The notes under the pieces are model-generated. The model searched no databases and was not told the DNA's origin. It saw only the letters and a list, made by a program, of their open reading frames with translations. The position numbers were made by a program, and so were the translations under genes. Shown piece by piece: positions 22,328 through 35,300 of a DNA stretch of 64,000 nucleotides; position 1 is the first letter of the stretch; each line of letters starts with the position of its first letter. The DNA is taken from NCBI RefSeq assembly GCF_963259705.1, contig NC_081851.1, positions 13,924,145-13,988,144 of the forward strand. The letters are read 5' to 3'. Source of the DNA: Myotis daubentonii (taxonomy: Eukaryota; Chordata; Mammalia; Chiroptera; Vespertilionidae).

Positions 22328-22790
22328 ATTTGCAATGGCTCATGTACATAATGCTATTTACAAGGTACAGGTCTGCACAGAAGCAAGAGGGAACAGGGCC
22401 ACAGAGGAAGCAGCCTGGGAGGCTGCCCTAAAACCAGTGGGGCCTCTACAGATTCTAGTGACTCTTCCAGACCCTGACCTACCCAATCTAAAAAATGTGA
22501 AATCCATAACCAATCTTTATTCGAGTCCTTACAGGCTTTACGTTCCCCCCAGAAAGCAGTCCAGAAGCACGTGCAAGATGCTCTGCCTGTATCAACTTCT
22601 GATCTGGTCCATTCTTTCAAACCCGGTGACTATGTTTAGATAAAGAAATTTGCCACCCAAGGACTGACTCCTACCTGAAAAGGACCACCCTCATGGCAAT
22701 CAAGTTCGATGGGATCCCGAAGTGTCTTTACCACAGCCAGCTTAAGAGAACCAGGCAAAATAGAGAGTCCAGGACTCTTCAGGCCCTCTA
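22328..22790 (+). pseudogene. Gammaretrovirus-like ERV internal fragment (pol)
   Basis: Sense-strand fragments resemble the end of the RNase H/start of integrase region (around 22380-22450) and then the integrase C-terminus (around 22600-22750, with the FKPGDYV-type motif followed by a stop). A large internal deletion joins them, and there is no envelope. Frames are broken by stops and indels, so this is a dead old copy. It directly abuts the 5' edge of the coiled-coil array. Confidence 0.7.
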
Positions 22791-22793
22791 GAG

Positions 22794-23464
22794 CAGTGGA
22801 TCTCAACCTTATGGCCCTTTAAATACAGTCCCTCATATTGTGACCCAACCATAAAATTATTTTATTTTTTTTAATATATTTTATTGATTTTTCAGATAGG
22901 AAGGGAGAGAGATAGAGAGAGTTAGAAACATCGATGAGAGAGAAACATCGATCAGCTGCCTCCTGCACATCCCCCACCGGGGATGTGCCCGCAACCCAGG
23001 TATATGCCCTTGACCGGAATCGAATCTGGGACCCTTCAGTCCGCAGGCCGACGCTCTATCCACTGAGCCAAACCGGTTTTGGCTCTTTTTTTTTTTAAAT
23101 ATATTTTATTGATATTTTACAGAGAGGAAGGTAGAGGGATAGAAAGTTAGAAACATTGATGAGAGAGAAACATCGATCAGCTGCCTCCTGCACATCTCCT
23201 ACTGGGGATGTGCCCGCAACCCAGGTACATGTGCTTGACCGGAATCGAATCTGGGACCCTTCAGTCCGCAGGCCGACGCTCTATCCACTGAGCCAAACCG
23301 GTTTCGGCCATAAAATTATTTTCGTTGCTACTTCATAACTGTAATGTTGCTACTGTTATGAATCGTAATGTAAATGTCTGATATGCAGGATGGTCTTAGG
23401 CGACCCCTGTGATAGGGTTGTTCAACCGCTAAAGGGGTCGCGACACACAGGTTGAGAACCATTG
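22794..23464 (+). mobile_element. SPIN-type nonautonomous hAT, split by two Ves SINEs
   Basis: The ends are cagtggatctcaacc and ggttgagaaccattg, imperfect inverted repeats typical of SPIN. The interior has gttgctacttcataactgta and ttatgaatcgtaatgtaaat. Flanks ctctagag and ctgtagag (7 of 8) give an 8-bp TSD of the SPIN form nTCTAGAn. SPIN elements entered several tetrapod lineages, bats included, by horizontal transfer. The element sits inside the ERV fragment, so it is younger than the ERV. Confidence 0.93.
22864..23307 (-). mobile_element. Tandem pair of Ves SINEs nested in SPIN
   Basis: Two head-to-tail antisense Ves copies, each with atattttattgat...cagctgcctcctgcacat...ccactgagccaaaccggtt. 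The pair is bracketed by the 15-bp duplication ccataaaattatttt at 22849-22863 and 23308-23322. One TSD for both suggests insertion as a dimer, or a second insertion into the tail of the first. Confidence 0.93.
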
Positions 23465-23646
23465 CTGTAGAGATTATTCCTGGCCCTCATTCTGGGCCCT
23501 TATCTTATAAACAGGCCCACTGACTTTATTTGGCAGAGAATTAATTCTATGAAGCTTATAGTTCTCAGGGGTCAATATAACTCCCTCCCCAACAATGACA
23601 CAAAAGAGTCAATGATTTGACTCATGTACATAAAACCAGTGGGGAA

Positions 23647-24045
23647 TGAAGTATCCATCTTATACAAAAACTGTTTGAAATTTTAACCCTACTATTTGGC
23701 TTCTGTAAATGCTTGCTTGGCTAAATAATAAGGAAAATAAGACTACTCCAATTCCAGAGAGGCCATTAAACCTTCCCCAACGAACTTATCAGTTCTGGCA
23801 CCAGGCCAAGCCTTTGGTTGAGGTCTCAAAGCCCCAGAAAACAGGGGCTCTTTAAGAACTCGCAAAGGTGACCAGAAAACCCCATATTTGGGAGACAAAG
23901 AGGGTAAAAAGGTATAAATACAGGAAACTTCCTGTGTGACTTCGCCCAGAATTCTAGAGGCATTTTTCTCTGGGCCCGTGCGTAATAATAAATGTAACTC
24001 CATCTCTCTAAGCGTTGCTTGGTTCTTCTCCGGTATTCTGTAACA
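23647..24045 (+). mobile_element. LTR of the class I-like ERV (3' LTR)
   Basis: Starts TG just after a purine-rich gtggggaa tract and ends CA (tgtaaca). It contains tataaa (23913-23918) and aataaa (23987-23992) in the normal spacing. With the upstream pol remnant it forms a 5'- and env-deleted provirus. Confidence 0.7.
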
Positions 24046-26679
24046 CCTGCTCCAGGCTGGGAGGTGCTGACAGAAGGTGGCAGTCCCCAGAGCAGGGTCA
24101 GAACTGGGCCTCCATGGGCTCTGCCCACCCCCCTTGTGGTGGGAAAGGACTGGTTGTGTCACCAAAGGGAAGCCCAGCTGGCACGCTGCTCAGCGAGGGG
24201 CAGCCTGAAGGGAAAAGTCATGGGGTGGCCATCCCCTGCACAGCCTCAGCCTTGAGTTCCCCTCACCTGCCTCACTCGTTCCTTCCCACCACCCCTTTTC
24301 CCAGATCAGGAGAAGGGTCTAGGTGGCTGCAAGGGCTTTGAGTGGGGCTGTTCTTCACTCATTTCTCTTCCTTGTGGCCTAAGATGAAGCCCTCACCAGG
24401 CGCCTGAGCTGGTGGACTGAGGACAGAGCACAGTCCCCCCAGTCAGCTCCGCCTCCCCCTCTGCTGGGCGGGAAATGAGGAACAGAAGGAAACAGTGGGC
24501 TGTGCTCAGGCTTCCAGGTGTGACCTGTCCTGAGTGGATGAGTTTGTGGAAAGCCATTTCTCTCTCTGGGTCTGTTTTCTTGCTGGTGAAGTTAGGGGCT
24601 GCCTCGTGCCATCTGGCTTTTCTCCCTGACCCTGTGTTGCACCGGCCCCGCCATCCTCACCAAGGGCCGTGTGTATGCTCTTGCCTCTCCCTTGCACAGC
24701 CCTGCACACTGGTCCCCAGGCCCCCGGGCAGAAGTCAGCCATGGCCCACCAGTCAGCATGGGTGTCAGGTACCCAGGGATCAAGGACAGGCCAGTGCCTC
24801 AGGCACCCCCTCCTCTTCCAAACCCCCAGACTGGGGGTGTTGGTTGGGAGTCCCTTCCCCTCTGGTGCTTATCTCCAGGAGCTTAGGAGACTGTGGTCCA
24901 GGCAGGTGGGCAGTGACCAGAGCTCTCCACACTGAAGCGCATCCAGCCTCCAGGGCTCCCACCTCAGCCTGTGAAATACTCATCCCCAGAAGTCAAGGTG
25001 CGGGCAGGGTGGGCTCCTTCTGGGCCGCAAGAGAAAATCAGTCGAGGTCCACCCCAGCTGCTGGTGGCGGCCAGCTATCCTTGGTCCATGGCTTGGAGAC
25101 CCATCCCCCCACCCACCCCTGAGTCCCAGTCACATGGCCTGTGAGTGAGTCCAAATTCCCTCTTAGAAGAACACCTGTCATTGCAGGTAAGGCCCACCCA
25201 ATCCAAGCCCTCCTCTGAACTTGATTACATCTGCAAAGGCCCTATCCCAAATAAGGTCACGGCCACTATTCCCATAGGCATGGGTTGGGGGACACTGTAG
25301 AACACACCCCAGGAGAGGTATCACAGGCCACACGAAGGAGACAGAGGCCTGGGGTTGAGTGGAAACACAAGTCTCAGAGCAGCAAGCTGAGTATGAAATA
25401 CCCAATAACTACTGGTAAACACAAGCAAGAATAACTCAACACATTTTCCTGTGGGTAGATGGGCATCCAGGTAAATGAGCCCACGTGTGGAAAGGTTCAT
25501 GCCCTGCTCACGAGCAGGGTTTCTTTGGTGGCAGTTTCTGAAGAGGCCTCTTGGCCATAATTGGTAGGGATCTCCTGTACGAAGTGAGAACATATCCGTG
25601 CACTCACCACCACGTCAGGGGACCAAGTGTTCTGAGAGGGGACATACTGAGGTTGCTGAGCCTTTTCTGGCACTGTCGCCCTTCCGCCAGCAGAGGGCGC
25701 CACCCCACCTCTCTCAGAGCGCTGCTCCCTGCCTGGATCCTGCCCTGCCAGAATTCAGCATTGGTACCTGTGGAGGATGCTGCATCCACAGGTCAGGGAG
25801 CTTCTGCTGGTGGTTACCCGCACCAAGTGGCCTCTGGAAGCCCGGAGGGGGCGTGGGCCCTGGGGCGGCTAAGGCCATGGTGAGGTGTCTGTGCTGGGAC
25901 CTCTGAGGGCCAGCCCCAGCAGTGCTCATTGCAGGTAGTCCATTCCCTTCCCCCAGAAGGTAGCCAGGGCAGGGCAGGGCATAAGGCAGGAAGGGCTCCA
26001 GGCCCTCCTGGCTTGGGGGCTCCCGCTCTGTGGGTACCAGCTGCTTAGGGAGCTGGCCTTCTGAAGTCAAGGTTCTTTTTCATCCTCACCATGGCCTGGC
26101 CCACTCCTCCCTGCAGAGTGTCACAGAGCCCGGGTGCCTTCCTTGTGCCCTGTGCTGCCAGGATTCGGGGCTGTACCAGGGCTTCCTAGAGCCTCCCCCG
26201 CTCCCACTCCTGTGTCAGACTGAGATCCTCCACAACCAAATGGTTCTGGTTGGGACAGAATTTCAGAGAGTTGTAGTTAAAGCCATAGATCCTGACCACC
26301 TACAGCAGGCCAAGAATTCAATGGAGGTGAAAATACTGGTAAGAAGTTATTGGTCCACTTCTCACTTAACCTTCACTCATGGCATGAAGGACACCAGAAA
26401 TGACTGGTTCCAGGGAAGTCATTGTGGTGCCTCAGCCAATGGCATCCCCTGAACCCTGTGCCCCAGTGATGATCTCTCCCGATGCTGTGCCCATTAAACT
26501 CCAGTTCTGTGGGGCCAGGAAGGTTCTCCAGTATCCAGATTTGTGTTAAAATTCCATCAGAATCAATGTATGTGCTTAAATAACTTTAGCAACGTGAACA
26601 GTATTTATATTTTTAAATGCTATACTAAGTAATTTTTTAATACACCAATATGAAATTTGAGAAATTTGACATAATTAAA
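24046..26679. other. No recognised gene
   Basis: GC-rich stretches around 24.0-25.1 kb and 25.6-26.5 kb hold several ORFs, the longest 215 codons at 24475-25122. None shows a recognisable domain, and codon composition and overlap on both strands suggest chance. An old repeat-like segment lies at about 25170-25265 (ttgattacatctgcaaaggc). Confidence 0.5.
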
Positions 26680-27107
26680 CTGGAGGCCCAGTGCATGAAA
26701 ATTCATGCACTGGAGGGGGGTCCCTCAGCCCAGCCTGCCCCTTCTCACAGTCCAGGAGTCCCCAGGGGTGGGAGGTGACCCAGCGATCAGGGGAAGGCAA
26801 TGACTCATCACACCTCTGCTGCTACCACTGCTGGCAATGCAAGCCACGCTTGGCTCTGGTTACTGAGCCTCCGGCCGGCCCTGGGCAGCTGGGCAGCCAC
26901 CATCGGCAGCTTATCTGCATCTCAGGCCAGCCCTGCTTGCCTGAGCCTCAGTCAGTGGTGGGTGCAGGAGGACCCGAGGCTCCTGGCAGGGCTGAGGTGA
27001 CCCCGGTGGCAGGCGTGTAGAGCAGCTGGCCCCATCCCTGCTGTGCGTGCCGCCATCTTGTGAGGGTGTGATGGTCCATTGGCATATTACCTCTTTATTA
27101 TTTAGGA
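26680..27107 (-). mobile_element. HeliBat-like nonautonomous Helitron, older copy
   Basis: The plus strand starts with the 3' hairpin in reverse (gtgcatgaaaattcatgcac) and ends catattacctctttattatttagga, the reverse of a HeliBat 5' end. The terminal CTAG is mutated to CTGG. Confidence 0.8.
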
Positions 27108-27845
27108 TAATTCCACTTGTGTGTTGAAAACATTCATTCAACCTGAGTGGCTTTTATGCATGAATTTTCCTTGATGTCTAAAGAATTCTAATTTCTGTTT
27201 TTAAAGTTAAATTTGAACATAATATAGTGTATGCTCCTTAGGTTGATCTTTAGTGAAGGGGCCTCAATGGGGAGTTTACAGGTGACAGTTCACTGTCTTC
27301 CTCCTGCAACAGAAGACACCCATGAGTGGGCTGGCTTACCCCATCGGGTCCAGCACTCTTCAGCATGCTCCCTGGAACCAGAGAGGTCTTGCCACAGCCC
27401 AGGCCTGGGGTGCAGGGACCCTGGCCCATTGTCTCTCCAGTAGTAAGAGGCACCCGCATTTGCAAAGTAGGTGGCAGTTGGCCAGCAAACCCAGGCCTCA
27501 CTTCAGTCCACACATGGGTGACACTGGGTAGAGTAGCCTGGCTGGGGGGACCTTTCCTCTCCAGGTGAGTTAGGGGTCTGGAAGGTCAAGTGGAGCTTCC
27601 TTAACAACTTGGGGCTCCACGCTTTTCAACCTGGAAGCCAGAGTCCCTCCCTCCACAACCTACATCCTACAGGCTCTGTCATGGTTCCTGCTGGACCTGT
27701 GGCCCCCGAGCCAGGGCTCATGAAGTGGGTACAGTGTGCTGGGGAAAGGCTCAGAGACATCAGTCCAGCAGTTCCCTCCCTGGGCTTCATGGAGGATAAA
27801 CTTGAGGCATTCCCTGGAAATCAAATTCTCAATCTTATATAAGTA
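27108..27845. other. No recognised gene
   Basis: Intergenic-looking sequence between the two Helitrons. ORFs are short. Confidence 0.5.
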
Positions 27846-28206
27846 CTAGAGGCCCGGTGCACAAAATTCGTGCACTGGAGGGGGGGGTCCCTTAGCCCGG
27901 CCTGTACCCTTTCACAGTCCGGGAACCCTTGCTCCTTACTGCCTGCCTGCTTGCTGCTCCTTACCACTCGGCTCGCTGCTCCTTAGTGCTGCCATGGAGG
28001 CGGAAGAGGCTCCCACCACCGCCACTGCGCTTGCCAGCCATGAGCCTGGCTTCTGGCTGAGCGGCGCTCCCCCTGTGGGAGTGCACTGACAACCAGGGGG
28101 CAGCTCCTGTGTTGAATATTTGCCCCCTGGTGGTCACTGCGTATCATAGTGACTGGTTGTTCTGGTCATTCCGCTGTAATAGTCACTTAGGCTTTTATCA
28201 TATAGA
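27846..28206 (-). mobile_element. HeliBat-like nonautonomous Helitron, 361 bp
   Basis: On the minus strand it begins TCTATATGATAAAAGCC and ends with the near-palindromic hairpin gtgcacgaattttgtgcac followed by CTAG. On the plus strand it sits between A (27845) and T (28207), the AT target of Helitrons. The interior shows the HeliBat hallmarks cccctggtggtcactg and ctccccctgtgggagtgcac. Confidence 0.93.
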
Positions 28207-29180
28207 TGTGCATTTTTTCTGGGAATGGGCCCTGCAGCTTTCCTAAATGTCACTAAAATAGGTGAGAGATGGGTTTGGTCCAAAACTGCTCCCTTCTCAC
28301 CTGGACTCCCTGTGGCTCTCTCTCTATAGCCAAGGTCTCCCCCTCATGCCTCCAACCGTTATCCACCCAACACCTACAATGCAGACCAGATCCACCTCTT
28401 TCTTGCTTAAACCCACTGAGATGGTTTCTTATCACACCTATGGCAGAACCCAAATTCCTTATGGGACCTACAAGGCCCAACATGGTTCCAGCTCCCTACA
28501 CCTTGCCCATCACCACCACATTCCAGCCACACTGGCCAGCTTCTGTGCCTTGGTCACCCAGCCTCACTCCTGGTCTTGACACCAGCCGCTGGCTCTACTG
28601 GAGCGCTGCTGCCTTCACCCCAACTCTACCTCCACCTCAGGGTTGGCTCCTTTGCTGCCAGATGTCAGCTTAGAGGTCGCCTCCTCCTCCTTGTGAGGCC
28701 TTCCCTGACCACCCTGCTGAAATCAACCTCTCCCCAGTCACCATCTCACCATCCTATTCCACTGCTACACAGAGCACCCATCAGTATCTGAGATTGGGTT
28801 CATTTATTGACTTGTCGGCTTGTTGATGATCTGAGAATGTAAGTTCCAAGGGCCTTGTGTACCTTGAATGGTGCCTGGCATAACAGAGGCACTCATGAAC
28901 ACTTCTGGAAGGAATGAGTGAATGCTAACTCCCTATTTCACAGGTGAGGAAACTGAGGTCCCAAAGGGGAAGTGACTCACCCAAAGCCAACCTGAGGAAG
29001 GAAGTGTTGGTGTTAGAATCCAGGTCTTCTTGCTCCACATTCCATCTCCCTGCCACCTTCAGTTCCCACCTGAGACTTACCCGCAACCTCTCAGTACCTG
29101 GAAGACAAGACTCCATCAGGCTCACCTCTCTGCCCTCTCCTCTCCTGGCATTCCAGTGAGGGTAGTGGAGTGTTATCATT
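28207..29180. other. No recognised gene; MIR-like remnant near its end
   Basis: Contains an antisense MIR-like piece at about 28850-29060 (ggtgaggaaactgaggtccc). Nothing else is recognised. Confidence 0.5.
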
Positions 29181-29815
29181 GTTTTCAATTGTGGTTAAAT
29201 GTACATAACATAGCATTTACCATGTTGACAATTTTTTCAGTGCACTGTTCCCAGCATTAAGTACATTCACACTGTGTGAAACTGTCACCACCACCCCCTT
29301 CCAGAGCTCTTATCTTCCCCAACTGAAAAACTATCCTCATTAAACACTAGCTCCCCATTCCCCTCTGCTCCCCACCCCCCAACCCTGGCACTCCCCATTC
29401 TACATTCTGTCTATGAATTTCACTATTCTAGGTCCTTCGTAGAAGTGGAGTCAGGCAGTATCTTTTTTTGTGACCAGCTTATTTAACTTAGCATAAGGTC
29501 CTCAAGGCTCATCCATGTTGTAACGTTTCAGAGTTTCCTTCCTTTCTTCTCTATGTATATTTTGTATTTTGTTTTTTAATTCACTTGTTAATGAACATTT
29601 GGGTTGTATTTACCTTTTGGCTATTGTGAATAATGCTGCTATGAACATGGGTGTGCAGATATCTATTTGAGTCCCTGCTTTCAGTTTTTGTGGGTATACA
29701 TCCAGAAGTGGAGTTGCAGGACACTGTGGTAATTCTATGTTTAACTTTTTGAGGAACCGTCATTGTTTTCCACAGTGGCTGCACCATCTTACATTCTCAT
29801 CACAGTGGCCAGACT
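29180..29815 (-). mobile_element. Ancient L1 3' region (antisense)
   Basis: Carries the typical reverse-complement L1M motifs: taaatgtacataacatagca, attaagtacattcacactgt, tggctattgtgaataatgct and gctgctatgaacatgggtgt. Confidence 0.85.
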
Positions 29816-30450
29816 TTTCTTATATTTTGCTTTTTGTGTTTTTGTTTTGCTTCCATCTTCTGAAGGTGAGAATGGGAGGCTGTGACCCCTAAACTGTGCC
29901 CACACAACTCAGCAAGTCAGAATTCAGCCCTATTTGCCCTCCTCTTGCTCGCTCTCCTATCTGTGACACCTGTGGGGCCAAACAGTTCACCTGGCTTACA
30001 TATGAGGAAGTCAACAACAGCACAGGTCCCCAAACCGCCCCCAGGACCTCAGGTTCTCCATAGTCCAAATTCAGTCCGCCCAAAGGAAGATAAAATTCAT
30101 TCATAAACACAAACCCTCACAAGCCAATAAAACAGGGCAAATGAGACACAGCGAAAACACGTCCTTTCAGGTCTTAAGAATTCCTTGAGAATCCCCAGGC
30201 CTAAAGCCAGTTGTTTATTGTTGTTTATTGTTGTTGTATATAAAAGTGTGTGTGTGTGGGTGGGTGTGTCGGGGAGGGGGGAGATGAACAATGGCTTGTG
30301 GTGGCCTCTTTCCTAGGCCAATGATAAGTGAAGTCTGGCAACCAAAGTCACAAATAGTCAAGCCTACAGGACAAAGAAGAAACATTTACTATGATTAAAG
30401 TACCTCCTCTGTTCACTTTGGAGCAAAAAGATAGTTTTGACATTCTAGAC

Positions 30451-30664
30451 CAGCCGTGGGCAAACTATGGCCCGCGGGCCGGATCCAGCCCATTTGAAAT
30501 GAATAAAACTAAAATATATATATACTGAACCCTTTTATGTAATGATGTTTAGTTTGAATTTATATTAGTTCACACAAACACTTCATCCATGCTTTTGTTC
30601 CGGCCCTCTGGTCCAGTTTAAGAACCCGTTGTGGCCCTCGAGTCAAAAAGTTTGCCCACCCCTG
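30451..30664 (+). mobile_element. Nonautonomous hAT with perfect TSD, copy 1
   Basis: A 214-bp element with inverted ends cagccgtgggcaaact / agtttgcccacccctg-type (here ...agtttgcccacccctg). It is flanked by the exact 8-bp duplication ttctagac (30443-30450 and 30665-30672). It is nearly identical to 38533-38745. Confidence 0.93.
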
Positions 30665-30670
30665 TTCTAG

Positions 30671-30848
30671 ACAGTGGTTCTTGAACTTGGGTGCCTCTGA
30701 GTCACTGGAAGATTTGCTACAACAGGTTACTGAACCCCACCTCTGGAGTTTCAACCCTAGGGGTCTGAGATGGAGATGGAGAATTTGCCTCAAGTTCCCA
30801 GGTGCTGCTAGTGCTGCGGGCCCGTGCACCACACTTTGAGTAGCCAGG
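30671..30848 (+). mobile_element. MER5A-like hAT-Charlie element
   Basis: Runs from cagtggttcttgaacttggg to gcaccacactttgagtagcc, with accccacctctggagtttc and agaatttgcctcaagttccc inside: the MER5A layout. The younger hAT inserted at its 5' edge. Confidence 0.8.
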
Positions 30849-32350
30849 ACTCAAAGGTCCAGAAGGTCTGGGGCTTGCTCTTGATCAAGTGTCCTACATG
30901 AGTTCCCAGGCTGGGGAGCAGAGGCGGCTAGAAGGGGAACTTGAGACCCAGCCGAACCTGTGGCCAGAACTAGGACACAGCCTTTGGGAGATCAAAGCCT
31001 GATTCAAGTTTTCAAAATATAGTGACTGAATTTGTATTTCAAAATGTAGTGACTGCATTTACACTTTGTGTTTGCAAAATCTTTTACAGTTATAAACTCT
31101 GCCCCCTTGCCCGGCTTTCACAACAGCCTTGTGATTTTCCCCATTTTGGGACAAGGAAACAGAGGCCTAAAAAGATGGAATGGCTTACACGATAGCCCAG
31201 AACCTCTGGGTTTCATTCAACAAGTATTTGTGAGCAGCTATAATGTCCACAGTAGCAGACTAGACACAGGAGACCAAGAGTTAAGGAAGAAATGGCTCCC
31301 GCCCTCAGGGAGCCTTTAGTCCTGTAAGACAGGAAGGCCACAGGCACAAAGGACTGCTACTGGGCAGTAGATGGTGGGTGCTTGCTGCACGTCCCTCACA
31401 CTCACATTTACTGCTGGCTTGTTTTTGTCACTTTATACTCTCTGTGGGACAGCAGCTCTTCTGTAGTTTCAGCCCCTCTACCCTCTCAGGACGCCCAGAT
31501 TGCACCACCCTCCCCGGGGGAAAGTTGACATAACCAGCTTCCTGCTACCACATAGGACATGTTCAGTGAGGCCAGCCCCGCTTCCATCTCCACTAGTCTA
31601 TTGCCTGCCCAGTCACTCACGTCAGGTGTCTGACCTTCAGCTTCTTCCCTCATCTTCAAGACACCTCACCAGAGGTGAAGTCAGAGGAATGGCACCCTGA
31701 GAGTGCACCTTTTCCTCTCAGGAATTTCAACAAGTTAATCAGCTATAATTCAACAAAGAAATCCCTGCTCAACACAGATGCATGCCTGAGAGATCCACAC
31801 ACTAAAACATATAAAGGTGGGCAATGGGAATAAATGGGGTGATGGCCCTTAATGCAACTGTGCAGCTGGGAGCTTGTGGCTTAGCCCTTTGGCTGGGAAG
31901 AACAGAGAGCCGCCCGGGGGGTGGGGCGGGTAGAGGGGGCAGCCCAAAGGGAGAGTGGTGAGGAAGCAAACAGTGATTGTGTCAGCAGACGCCTGACAGA
32001 GCACTTTCACGGGGTTCTGCTGTGCAGCTCTCCACTGTTGAGCTGATGGTGGTGTGTCAGACAAAGAAACAGAACCACAGAGCCCTGCACCCCCTGGACT
32101 CCCGAAACTTGCCTCTTGCCCTTGGAGCCAGATCCAGGGGTATATTATCTGTAAACCTAGAGCTGTTGCAGTAGAATCGCTGTTTCCCTCTGTGACTGAT
32201 GCCCAGGAGGGGTGGTTGGGGTGGAACCTCACAGAAGTCAGAGGTCACTATTATGGTAAGAGCAAAATAAACTGCACCCCCAAGCAGCCCAGCTGTACTG
32301 TCTTACAGAAGAGGCAGAAGTTCAAGACTGGGAGACCACAGAGGTAAAAA
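30849..32350. other. No recognised gene
   Basis: Unique-looking intergenic sequence without recognised exons or repeats. Confidence 0.5.
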
Positions 32351-32354
32351 GTCT

Positions 32355-35300
32355 CATGATTCAGGGCCTTCTACTGGAAAATAATAGAAAGACCTCTTCA
32401 GAGATAAATGCTTAAGCAAAGAAGGACAGCAAACACCATGGAGAGCCACAGCAATGAGGATGACAAGAAAGAAAATGAAAAATACCCAGAAAGCGAGCTG
32501 GAACACCTGGAAATATGTGATATAAATGGCAGAGATTTCATGATTGTAGTTCTGAAAATACCTGACAAGATGTGAGGAAATACTGACAGAAAATGCAGAA
32601 CACTCAGAAAATAAATCAATGAACAAAACAAGAACTTTACTAAAGAGATTGAAAGTTTAAAAAAGAACTGATCAGAAATTTTGGAAATGAAGCACGCAGT
32701 TAAAGAGATTAAACATGAACTACTGAGCAGAGAATATAGAACCAACCAGATGGAGGAAAGAATTAGTGATATCCAAGATAGGAATCAAGAAATGATGCAG
32801 AAGGAAGAAGAGAGAGAGACATGAGCATAAAGAAAAATGAAAGCTCTAGAAGGCCTATATGACTCCATCAGAAAAAAAGCAGTATTTGAATTTTAGGCAT
32901 TCCAGAGGAGGAAGAGAGGAAGCAGGGTACAGAGAGTCTATTCAAACAAATAGTTTATGAGTACTTCCCAAATCTAGGGAAAGAACTAGATCCTCCTATC
33001 CAAGAAGCAAACAGAACACCTAGTCACCTCAATCCAAAGAGGCCTTCTCCAAGGCACTTGGTATTGAAGCTGTCAAGAATTAATGACAAAAGAAAAAATT
33101 CTCAAAGCAGTCAGGGGAAAGAAGGGCATGACCTACAAAAGAGAACCCATCAGAATTTCATCAGACTTCTCACAGAAACGCTACAAGCCAGAAGAGAGTG
33201 GAACTAAATATTCAAATGCCTGAGAGAGAGAAATTACCCCACACAAATAATATATCTAGCAAAATTATCCTTTAAATATGAAGGAGAAATGAAGATGTTC
33301 CATGACATATAGAAACTGAGGGATTTTATCACCAGAAAACCTCCATTGCAGGAAATACTCAAGGGAGTTATTCTACCTAAAACAAAGAACATAAGGTCAC
33401 AACACTACGAGTAAGATCACCAAAAAACCTACAGCATAAGCAGGGATAATTTGTGACAAAAACATAAAAGGGGAGGAAGGAAAGGTCTGAACTGGCAAAG
33501 GAAGATGAAGGTCAGATGCACTCAAAAGGGAAAAAAACTATGGTATATATGCAACTTCACTTTTATGAACCTAATGGTAACCACATACAAAAATCACCAA
33601 ACCAGGACATATAGCTAAAAAAAGAGGAAATAGAATACCACCAAACAAAAACAACTGACAGAAACATAAAGAGAAAAAAACAAACAAACACAAAACAATG
33701 GAGGCACAGAGCTACCAGAAAACAAAAGATAAAATGGCTATAGGAAATCCTCATACATCAATACTTAACCTAAATGTCAATAGTCTGAATTCACCGCTAA
33801 AGAGGCACATAGTAGTAGAGTGGATCAAAAAACAAAACCCAATTAAATACTGCCCACAATAGACATATCTAAGCTGCAAAGACAAAGGTAGATTCAAGCA
33901 ACATCCACAGAAAAGCAGATGTTGCCATACTTATATCTGAAAAAATAGATTTCAAGATAACAAGAGACAAAGATGGACACTTTATAATGATAAAGGGGAC
34001 ACTACAGCAAGGAAACATAACACTTATTAATATATATTCACCCAACCAGAGAGCACTGAAATATATAAAACAACTACTCACAGCACTAAAGGGAGAAACA
34101 GATCAAAACACAATCATAGTTGGGGACCTTTGTAGTCCATTGACAGTTCTAGGCAGATCAACCAAACAGAAAATCAAGAAAGAAATATTGGTCTTAAATG
34201 AAACACTAGACCAAATGGACATAATTGACATTTTTGGAGCCTTACATCAGAGTATACATTTTTCTCCAGTGCACATGGAACATTCTCAAGGATAGACAAT
34301 ATGGTAGGTCACAAAACTAGCATCCACAAGTTCAAGAAGATTGAAATGATACCAAGCATATTCTCTGACTATGATGCATTGAAATTAGAAATCAATGGCA
34401 TAAAGGAAGTAAACAAACCCACAAATATGTGGAGATTAAACAACATACTACTAAAAATGACTGGGTCAAAGAAGAAATAAAAGATGAGATCAAAAGATAT
34501 ATAGAGACAAATGAGAATGACAATATAACGTATCACAACCTCTGTGATGCAGCAAAAGCAGTAATAAGAGGGAAGTTTATGTCATTATAGGCCTATCTCA
34601 AGAAACAAGCGAAATCCCAAGTAAACAACCTAACATCACATCTTAAAGTACTAGAGAAGGAAGAACAAAAGCAACCCAAAGTTAGCAAAAGAAAGGAAAT
34701 AATAAAAGTTAGAGCAGAATTAAATAAAATATAGAACAAAAAGACTACACAAAAAATCAAGAAAGCAAAGAGCTGATTCTTTGAAAAGATTAATAAAATT
34801 GACAAACCCCTGACAAGACTCACAAAGGAAAAAGGGGGAAAGACCCATATAAACAAAATCAGCAATGAGAGAGGAGAAGTCACCACAGACATCACAGATA
34901 TACCAAGGATCATACTAGAATATTATGAAAGACTATATGCTATCAAATTCAATAGCCTAGAAGAAATGGATAAGTTTCTGGAAATGTGTAAGCTTCCTAG
35001 ACTAAATCATGAAGACTTGGAAAATTTAAATAGGCCAATCAACAGTGAGGAAATTGAAACAACCATCAAAATCGTAAAAGTCCAGGACCAAAAGACTTCA
35101 CCAGTGATTTCTACCAAATGTTCAGAGAAGATTTGAAACCTATCCATCTCAAACTCTTCAAAAAAATGGAAGAAGAGGCAATACCTTCCCAACACATTCC
35201 ATGAAGTCACTATAATCCTGATACCAAAACCTGGCAAAGATAAAACAAAAAAGAAAACTACAGACCAATATCTCTGATGAACACAGATGCAAAAATCCTA

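Noticed and set aside
24475..25122. 215-codon plus-strand ORF
   Set aside because: No recognisable domain, GC-rich, overlapping ORFs on both strands, no splice or promoter context.
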